From Andrena cerasifolii (lineage: Eukaryota > Arthropoda > Insecta > Hymenoptera > Andrenidae), in NCBI RefSeq assembly GCF_050908995.1, contig NW_027485040.1, forward strand, positions 1 to 64,000: 64,000 nucleotides of DNA. Reading direction: 5' to 3'. Both the position numbers and the translations under genes were made by a program. Shown here piece by piece: positions 55,077 to 64,000 of the stretch (position 1 is the first letter of the stretch; each line of letters opens with the position of its first letter). The notes under the pieces were generated by a model. It was not told the origin of the DNA. It ran no database searches and saw only the letters and a list, made by a program, of their open reading frames with translations.

Positions 55077-57486
55077 CGATATTGAATCCGATATTAGAAC
55101 CGATATTCAAAAACCGATATTGAATCCGATATTAGAACCGATATTCAAAAACCGATATTGAAAAACAAATATTGAAAAACCGATATTGAAAAACAAATAT
55201 TGAAAAACCGATATTGAAAAACAAATATTGAAAAACTGATATCGAAAATCTGATATTGAAAAACCGATATTGAAAAACCGATATTGAAAAACAAATATTG
55301 AAAAACCGATATTGAAAAACCGATATTGAATCCGATATTAGAACCGATATTGAATCCGATATTAGAACCGATATTGAAAAACCGATATTGAATCCGATAT
55401 TAGAACCGATATTGAATCCGATATTAGAACCGATATTGAAAAACCGATATTGAATCCGATATTAGAACCGATATTCAAAAACCGATATTGAATCCGATAT
55501 TAGAACCGATATTCAAAAACCGATATTGAAAACCAAATATTCAAAAACCGATATTGAAAAACAAATATTGAAAAACCGATATTGAAAAACAAATATTGAA
55601 AAACTGATATCGAAAATCTGATATTGAAAAACCGATATTGAAAAACCGATATTGAAAAACAAATAATGAAAAACTGATATCGATAAACTGATATTGAAAA
55701 ACCGATATTGAAAAACCGATATTGAAAAACCGATATTGAAAAACCGATATTGAAAAACCGATATTGAGAAACCGATATTGATAAAACTATACCGAAAAAC
55801 TGATATTGCAAAACCGATATTGAAAAACCGATATTGATTCCGATATTAGAACCGATATTCAAAAACCGATATTGAGTCCGAAATTAGAACCGATATTCAA
55901 AAACCGATATTGAAAACCAAATATTCAAAAACTGATATTGCACAACCGATATTGAAAAACCGATATTGAATCCGATATTAGAACCGATATTGAAAAACCG
56001 ATATTGAAAAACCTATATCGAAAAACTGATATTGCAAAACCGATATTGTAAAACCGATATTTAATCCGATATTAGAACCGATATCGAAAAACTGATATTG
56101 CAAAACCGATATTGAAAAACCGATATTGAATCCGATATTAGAACCGATATTCAAAAACCGATATTGAAAACCAAATATTCAAAAACTGATATTGCAAAAC
56201 CGATATTGAAAAACCGATATTGAATCCGATATTAGAACCGATATTCAAAAACCGATATTGAATCCGATATTAGAACCGATATTCAAAAACCGATATTGAA
56301 AACCAAATATTCAAAAACTGATATTGCAAAACCGATATTGAAAAACCGATATTGAATCCGATATTAGAACCGATATTCAAAACCCGATATTGAATCCGAT
56401 ATTAGAACCGATATTCAAAAACCGATATTGAAAACCAAATATTGAAAAACTGATATTGCAAAACCGATATTGAAAAACCGATATTGAATCCGATATTAGA
56501 ACCGATATTGAAAAACCGATATTGAAAAACCTATATCGAAAAACTGATATTGCAAAACCGATATTGAAAAACCGATATTTAATCCGATATTAGAACCGAT
56601 ATCGAAAAACTGATATTGCAAAACCGATATTGAAAAACCGATATTGAATCCGATATTGAAAAACCGATATTGAAAAACCGATATTGAAAAACCGATATTG
56701 AAAAACCTATATCGAAAAACTGATATTGCAAAACCGATATTGAGAAACCGATATTGAATCCGATATTAGAACCGATATTCAAAAACCGATATTGAATCCG
56801 ATATTAGAACCGATATTGAAAAACCGATATTGAAAACCAAATACTGAAAAACTGATATTGAAAAACCGACATTGAAAAACCGATATTGAAAAACCTATAT
56901 CGAAAAACTGATATTGCAAAACCGATATTGAAAAACCAATATTGAAAAACTTACATCGAAAAACTGATATTGAAAAACCGATATTGAAAATCCGATATTG
57001 AAAAACCGATATTGAAAAACCGATATTGAAAAACCGATATTGAAAAACCGATATTGAAAAACCGATATTGAAAAACCTATATCGAAAAACTGATATTCCA
57101 AAACCGATATTGAATCCGATATTAGAACCGATATTGAAAAACAAATATTGAAAAACTGATATCGAAAAACTGATATTGCAAAACCGATATTGAAAAACCT
57201 ATATCGAAAAACTGATATTGCAAAACCGATATTGAGAAACCGATATTGAATCCGATATTAGATCCGATATTCAAAAACCGATATTGAATCCGATATTAGA
57301 ACCGATATTCAAAAACCGATATTGCAAAAACGATATTGAAAAGCCGATATTGAAAAACCGATATTGAAAAACCGATATTGAAAAACCGATATTGAAAAAC
57401 CTATATCGAAAAACTGATATTGCAAAACCGATATTGAGAAACCGATATTGAATCCGATATTAGAACCGATATTCAAAAACCGATAT
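55061..57486 (+). repeat. 3.3-kb higher-order repeat, copy 2 (partial)
   Basis: Follows copy 1 at offset 3330, falling to 3316 after a 14-bp difference near 56680. It leaves the pattern near 57486, continuing into 10.2-10.35-kb-type sequence. C1 at 55500-55862 has a private ATAAAACTATACC in place of ATAAACCTATACC. Confidence 0.83.
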
Positions 57487-59757
57487 TGAATCCGATATTA
57501 GAACCGATATTCAAAAACCGATATTGAAAACCAAATATTCAAAAACTGATATTGCAAAACCGATATTGAAAAACCGATATTGAATCCGATATTGAAAAAC
57601 AAATATTGAAAAACCGATATTGAAAAACAAATATTGAAAAACCGATATTGAAAAACAAATATTGAAAAACTGATATCGAAAATCTGATATTGAAAAACCG
57701 ATATTGAAAAACCGATATTGAAAAACAAATATTGAAAAACCGATATTGAAAAACCGATATTGAATCCGATATTAGAACCGATATTCTAAAACCGATATTG
57801 AATCCGATATTAGAACCGATATTGAATCCGATATTAGAACCGATATTGAAAAACCGATATTGAATCCGATATTAGAACCGATATTGAAAAACCGATATTG
57901 AATCCGATATTAGAACCGATGTTGAAAAACCGATATTGAAAAACAAATATTGAAAAACTGATATCGAAAAACCGAAATTGAAAAACCGATATTGAAAAAC
58001 CTATATCGAAAAACTGATATTCCAAAACCGATATTGAATCCGATATTAGAACCGATATTGAAAAACAAATATTGAAAAACTGATATCGAAAAACTGATAT
58101 TGCAAAACCGATATTGAAAAACCGATATTGAAAAACTGATATTGCAAAACCGATATTGAAAAACCGATATTGAATCCGATATTAGAACCGATATTGAAAA
58201 ACCGATATTGAAAACCAAATATTCAAAAACCGATATTGAAAAACAAATATTGAAAAACCGATATTGAAAAACAAATATTGAAAAACTGATATCGAAAATC
58301 TGATATTGAAAAACCGATATTGAAAAACCGATATTGAAAAACAAATAATGAAAAACTGATATCGATAAACTGATATTGAAAAACCGATATTGAAAAACCG
58401 ATATTGAAAAACCGATATTGAAAAACCGATATTGAAAAACCGATATTGAGAAACCGATATTGATAAACCTATACCGAAAAACTGATATTGCAAAACCGAT
58501 ATTGAAAAACCGATATTGATTCCGATATTAGAACCGATATTCAAAAACCGATATTGAGTCCGAAATTAGAACCGATATTCAAAAACCGATATTGAAAACC
58601 AAATATTCAAAAACTGATATTGCACAACCGATATTGAAAAACCGATATTGAATCCGATATTAGAACCGATATTGAAAAACCGATATTGAAAAACCTATAT
58701 CGAAAAACTGATATTGCAAAACCGATATTGTAAAACCGATATTTAATCCGATATTAGAACCGATATCGAAAAACTGATATTGCAAAACCGATATTGAAAA
58801 ACCGATATTGAATCCGATATTAGAACCGATATTCAAAAACCGATATTGAAAACCAAATATTCAAAAACTGATATTGCAAAACCGATATTGAAAAACCGAT
58901 ATTGAATCCGATATTAGAACCGATATTCAAAAACCGATATTGAATCCGATATTAGAACCGATATTCAAAAACCGATATTGAATCCGATATTAGAACCGAT
59001 ATTCAAAAACCGATATTGAAAACCAAATATTGAAAAACTGATATTGCAAAACCGATATTGAAAAACCGATATTGAATCTGATATTAGAACCGATATTGAA
59101 AAACCGATATTGAAAAACCTATATCGAAAAACTGATATTGCAAAACCGATATTGAAAAACCGATATTTAATCCGATATTAGAACCGATATCGAAAAACTG
59201 ATATTGCAAAACCGATATTGAAAAACCGATATTGAATCCGATATTAGAACCGATATTCAAAAACCGATGTTGAATCCGATATTAGAACCGATATTGAAAA
59301 ACCGATATTGAAAACCAAATATTGAAAAACTGATATTGCAAAACCGATGTTGAAAAAATGATATTGAATCCGATATTAGAACCGATATTGAAAAACCGAT
59401 ATTGAAAAACCTATATCGAAAAACTGATATTGCAAAACCGATATTGAAAAACCGATATTTAATCCGATATTAGAACCGATATCGAAAAACTGATATTGCA
59501 AAACCGATATTGAAAAACCGATATTGAATCCGATATTAGAACCGATATTCAAAAACCGATGTTGAATCCGATATTAGAACCGATATTGAAAAACCGATAT
59601 TGAAAACCAAATATTGAAAAACTGATATTGCAAAACCGATGTTTAAAAAACTGATATTTAAAAACCGATATTGAAAAACCGATATTGCAAAACCTATATC
59701 GAAAAACTGATATTGCAAAACCGATATTGAAAAACCGATATTGAATCCGATATTAGA
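57487..59757 (+). repeat. Mosaic joining 10.2-kb-type, 6.5-kb-type and C1 modules
   Basis: About 57230-57612 follows 9967-10350, and 57581-58090 follows 6454-6989. C1 (58182-58544) comes next with a GAAAAA unit in place of the usual CAAAAA at its left end. C2 lies at 59536-59718. Three sources abut within 1 kb. Confidence 0.8.
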
Positions 59758-60559
59758 ACCGATATTGAAAAACCGATATTGAATCCGATATTAGAACCGA
59801 TATTCAAAAACCGATATTGAATCCGATATTAGAACCGATATTCAAAAACCGATATTGAAAAACAAATATTGAAAAACCGATATTGAAAAACAAATATTGA
59901 AAAACCGATATTGAAAAACAAATATGGAAAAACTGATATCGAAAATCTGATATTGAAAAACCGATATTGAAAAACCGATATTGAAAAACAAATATTGAAA
60001 AACCGATATTGAAAAACCGATATTGAATCCGATATTAGAACCGATATTGAATCCGATATTAGAACCGATATTGAAAAACCGATATTGAATCCGATATTAG
60101 AACCGATATTGAATCCGATATTAGAACCGATATTGAAAAACCGATATTGAATCCGATATTAGAACCGATATTCAAAAACCGATATTGAATCCGATATTAG
60201 AACCGATATTCAAAAACCGATATTGAAAACCAAATATTCAAAAACCGATATTGAAAAACAAATATTGAAAAACCGATATTGAAAAACAAATATTGAAAAA
60301 CTGATATCGAAAATCTGATATTGAAAAACCGATATTGAAAAACCGATATTGAAAAACAAATAATGAAAAACTGATATCGATAAACTGATATTGAAAAACC
60401 GATATTGAAAAACCGATATTGAAAAACCGATATTGAAAAACCGATATTGAAAAACCGATATTGAGAAACCGATATTGATAAACCTATACCGAAAAACTGA
60501 TATTGCAAAACCGATATTGAAAAACCGATATTGATTCCGATATTAGAACCGATATTCAA
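59536..60559 (+). repeat. C2-C3-C1 block enlarged by couplets
   Basis: C2 at 59536 and C1 at 60197-60559 are separated by a C3 with additional 12-bp couplets near 60.06-60.15 kb, making the block 1024 bp. The same enlargement is present at 52.0-52.17, 55.32-55.47 and 63.64-63.79 kb. Confidence 0.82.
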
Positions 60560-63103
60560 AAACCGATATTGAGTCCGAAATTAGAACCGATATTCAAAAA
60601 CCGATATTGAAAACCAAATATTCAAAAACTGATATTGCACAACCGATATTGAAAAACCGATATTGAATCCGATATTAGAACCGATATTGAAAAACCGATA
60701 TTGAAAAACCTATATCGAAAAACTGATATTGCAAAACCGATATTGTAAAACCGATATTTAATCCGATATTAGAACCGATATCGAAAAACTGATATTGCAA
60801 AACCGATATTGAAAAACCGATATTGAATCCGATATTAGAACCGATATTCAAAAACCGATATTGAAAACCAAATATTCAAAAACTGATATTGCAAAACCGA
60901 TATTGAAAAACCGATATTGAATCCGATATTAGAACCGATATTCAAAAACCGATATTGAATCCGATATTAGAACCGATATTCAAAAACCGATATTGAAAAC
61001 CAAATATTCAAAAACTGATATTGCAAAACCGATATTGAAAAACCGATATTGAATCCGATATTAGAACCGATATTCAAAACCCGATATTGAATCCGATATT
61101 AGAACCGATATTCAAAAACCGATATTGAAAACCAAATATTGAAAAACTGATATTGCAAAACCGATATTGAAAAACCGATATTGAATCCGATATTAGAACC
61201 GATATTGAAAAACCGATATTGAAAAACCTATATCGAAAAACTGATATTGCAAAACCGATATTGAAAAACCGATATTTAATCCGATATTAGAACCGATATC
61301 GAAAAACTGATATTGCAAAACCGATATTGAAAAACCGATATTGAATCCGATATTGAAAAACCGATATTGAAAAACCGATATTGAAAAACCGATATTGAAA
61401 AACCGATATTGAAAAACCTATATCGAAAAACTGATATTGCAAAACCGATATTGAGAAACCGATATTGAATCCGATATTAGAACCGATATTCAAAAACCGA
61501 TATTGAATCCGATATTAGAACCGATATTGAAAAACCGATATTGAAAACCAAATACTGAAAAACTGATATTGAAAAACCGACATTGAAAAACCGATATTGA
61601 AAAACCTATATCGAAAAACTGATATTGCAAAACCGATATTGAAAAACCAATATTGAAAAACTTACATCGAAAAACTGATATTGAAAAACCGATATTGAAA
61701 ATCCGATATTGAAAAACCGATATTGAAAAACCGATATTGAAAAACCGATATTGAAAAACCGATATTGAAAAACCGATATTGAAAAACCTATATCGAAAAA
61801 CTGATATTCCAAAACCGATATTGAATCCGATATTAGAACCGATATTGAAAAACAAATATTGAAAAACTGATATCGAAAAACTGATATTGCAAAACCGATA
61901 TTGAAAAACCTATATCGAAAAACTGATATTGCAAAACCGATATTGAGAAACCGATATTGAATCCGATATTAGATCCGATATTCAAAAACCGATATTGAAT
62001 CCGATATTAGAACCGATATTCAAAAACCGATATTGCAAAAACGATATTGAAAAGCCGATATTGAAAAACCGATATTGAAAAACCGATATTGAAAAACCGA
62101 TATTGAAAAACCTATATCGAAAAACTGATATTGCAAAACCGATATTGAGAAACCGATATTGAATCCGATATTAGAACCGATATTCAAAAACCGATATTGA
62201 AAAACCGATATTGAAAAACAAATAATGAAAAACTGATATCGATAAACTGATATTGAAAAACCGATATTGAAAAACCGATATTGAAAAACCGATATTGAAA
62301 AACCGATATTGAAAAACCGATATTGAGAAACCGATATTGATAAACCTATACCGAAAAACTGATATTGCAAAACCGATATTGAAAAACCGATATTGATTCC
62401 GATATTAGAACCGATATTCAAAAACCGATATTGAGTCCGAAATTAGAACCGATATTCAAAAACCGATATTGAAAACCAAATATTCAAAAACTGATATTGC
62501 ACAACCGATATTGAAAAACCGATATTGAATCCGATATTAGAACCGATATTGAAAAACCGATATTGAAAAACCTATATCGAAAAACTGATATTGCAAAACC
62601 GATATTGTAAAACCGATATTTAATCCGATATTAGAACCGATATCGAAAAACTGATATTGCAAAACCGATATTGAAAAACCGATATTGAATCCGATATTAG
62701 AACCGATATTCAAAAACCGATATTGAAAACCAAATATTCAAAAACTGATATTGCAAAACCGATATTGAAAAACCGATATTGAATCCGATATTAGAACCGA
62801 TATTCAAAAACCGATATTGCAAAACCGATATTGAAAAACCGATATTGAATCCGATATTAGAACCGATATTCAAAAACCGATATTGAATCCGATATTAGAA
62901 CCGATATTCAAAAACCGATATTGAAAACCAAATATTGAAAAACTGATATTGCAAAACCGATATTGAAAAACCGATATTGAATCTGATATTAGAACCGATA
63001 TTGAAAAACCGATATTGAAAAACCTATATCGAAAAACTGATATTGCAAAACCGATATTGAAAAACCGATATTTAATCCGATATTAGAACCGATATCGAAA
63101 AAC
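59758..63103 (+). repeat. 3.3-kb higher-order repeat, copy 3
   Basis: Partner of 51731-55076 at offset 8027, including the 9-10-kb-type insert (61.43-62.19 kb) and the half C1 joint. It diverges at 63104, where CTGATATTGC follows GATATCGAAAAA here and CCGATATTGAAT does in copy 1. Confidence 0.87.
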
Positions 63104-63148
63104 TGATATTGCAAAACCGATATTGAAAAACCGATATTGAATCCGATA

Positions 63149-63331
63149 TTAGAACCGATATTCAAAAACCGATGTTGAATCCGATATTAGAACCGATATT
63201 GAAAAACCGATATTGAAAACCAAATATTGAAAAACTGATATTGCAAAACCGATGTTTAAAAAACTGATATTTAAAAACCGATATTGAAAAACCGATATTG
63301 CAAAACCTATATCGAAAAACTGATATTGCAA
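63149..63331 (+). repeat. Cassette C2
   Basis: Last of twelve 183-bp C2 copies (11396, 14109, 15444, 21194, 23415, 28790, 43314, 46027, 47362, 49985, 59536, 63149). It lies 3613 bp after the C2 at 59536. Confidence 0.85.
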
Positions 63332-63370
63332 AACCGATATTGAAAAACCGATATTGAATCCGATATTAGA

Positions 63371-64000
63371 ACCGATATTGAAAAACCGATATTGAATCCG
63401 ATATTAGAACCGATATTCAAAAACCGATATTGAATCCGATATTAGAACCGATATTCAAAAACCGATATTGAAAAACAAATATTGAAAAACCGATATTGAA
63501 AAACAAATATTGAAAAACCGATATTGAAAAACAAATATTGAAAAACTGATATCGAAAATCTGATATTGAAAAACCGATATTGAAAAACCGATATTGAAAA
63601 ACAAATATTGAAAAACCGATATTGAAAAACCGATATTGAATCCGATATTAGAACCGATATTGAATCCGATATTAGAACCGATATTGAAAAACCGATATTG
63701 AATCCGATATTAGAACCGATATTGAATCCGATATTAGAACCGATATTGAAAAACCGATATTGAATCCGATATTAGAACCGATATTCAAAAACCGATATTG
63801 AATCCGATATTAGAACCGATATTCAAAAACCGATATTGAAAACCAAATATTCAAAAACCGATATTGAAAAACAAATATTGAAAAACCGATATTGAAAAAC
63901 AAATATTGAAAAACTGATATCGAAAATCTGATATTGAAAAACCGATATTGAAAAACCGATATTGAAAAACAAATAATGAAAAACTGATATCGATAAACTG
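63371..64000 (+). repeat. 3.3-3.6-kb higher-order repeat, copy 4, cut by window
   Basis: Follows copy 3 at offset 3613. It shows the enlarged couplet run (63.64-63.79 kb) and enters a C1 near 63810, which is cut in its middle at the window end just after ATCGATAAACTG. It has AAATATTG where copies 1 and 3 have AAATATGG. Confidence 0.82.

Larger units (their letters stand above)
1..64000 (+). repeat. Satellite array of 14-bp and 12-bp monomers
   Basis: The whole window is head-to-tail copies of a short unit. The majority unit on the + strand is CCGATATTGAAAAA (14 bp). Two 12-bp forms, CCGATATTGAAT and CCGATATTAGAA, are mixed in. Common 14-bp variants are CTGATATTGCAAAA, CCTATATCGAAAAA, CAAATATTGAAAAA and CCGATATTCAAAAA. 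No inverted segment and no unique sequence were found, and the array runs off both ends. The consensus unit has 7 A, 3 T, 2 C and 2 G, so the + strand is strongly A-rich over T. I infer a eukaryotic heterochromatic satellite from length, homogeneity and nested higher-order repeats. I do not recognise a named family, and no function is visible in the sequence. Confidence 0.97.

Noticed and set aside
1..64000. CRISPR array
   Set aside because: Short regular repeats are present, but there are no unique spacers between them, and the repeat itself fills the spacing.
1..64000. Telomere repeat
   Set aside because: The unit is 14 bp without a G-rich strand, has many variants, and is organised in higher-order repeats, unlike telomeric DNA.
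1..64000. GATA-factor binding sites, TATA boxes or bacterial -10 elements in CCGATATT and CCTATATCG
   Set aside because: GATATT and GATATC lack the purine after GATA that the usual WGATAR motif needs. TATA-like strings occur in a regular unit thousands of times, so matches are expected from composition alone.
1..64000. Replication origin (AT-rich ARS-like elements)
   Set aside because: The A/T-rich runs resemble origin consensus only loosely, and no position stands out from the periodic background.
1..64000. tRNA, rRNA or other structured RNA genes
   Set aside because: No non-repeat stretch long enough exists, and no cloverleaf or rRNA-like sequence was seen on either strand.

Overview
The window is one uninterrupted tandem-repeat (satellite) array from base 1 to base 64000. 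I see no convincing gene, RNA gene, mobile element, CRISPR array or stretch of unique sequence. The basic unit is a 14-bp monomer whose + strand consensus is CCGATATTGAAAAA (about 29% G+C, A-rich on +). It is interspersed with two 12-bp units, CCGATATTGAAT and CCGATATTAGAA, which nearly always occur as an ordered pair. Recurrent 14-bp variants include CTGATATTGCAAAA, CCTATATCGAAAAA, CAAATATTGAAAAA and CCGATATTCAAAAA, and a few units are 13 or 15 bp. All units point the same way. I estimate roughly 4,700 units by eye.

An array this long and homogeneous, with nested higher-order repeats, is what eukaryotic heterochromatic or centromeric satellite looks like and is not usual for bacterial or viral genomes. 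The species cannot be read from the sequence, and I do not recognise the monomer as a named satellite family.

The structure lies in the higher-order organisation. Three cassettes defined by fixed runs of variants recur: C2 (183 bp), C3 (about 285 bp) and C1 (363 bp). Several times they appear in the same order and spacing as a C2-C3-C1 block of about 960 bp. These sit inside larger duplications: 590-1352/1679-2432 (offset about 1.09 kb); 7.09-7.46/8.13-8.48 kb; a 6.59-kb segment at 11220-17805 repeated at 43138-49723, containing its own 1335-bp tandem duplication; about 2.1 kb at 18.89-21.01 and 35.05-37.12 kb; an exact-looking 578-bp tandem duplication at 21661-22816; a 2521-bp-offset pair at 29.0-33.8 kb; a 2405-bp-offset pair at 37.3-41.8 kb; and a 3.3-3.6-kb repeat in the last 12 kb (starts 51731, 55061, 59758, 63371).

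Layout: 1-6.46 kb mixed cassettes; 6.46-6.99 kb a small module seen again at 57.6-58.1 kb; 6.99-10.35 kb a compositionally distinct, monomer-rich sublineage whose pieces reappear at 53.4-54.2, 56.7-57.6 and 61.4-62.2 kb; 10.35-51.7 kb a mosaic of C1/C2/C3 blocks and duplications; 51.7-64 kb the 3.3-3.6-kb repeat, cut by the window edge. The many minus-strand open frames are a by-product of the monomer, which has no stop codon in any of the three minus frames, and I do not call them genes.
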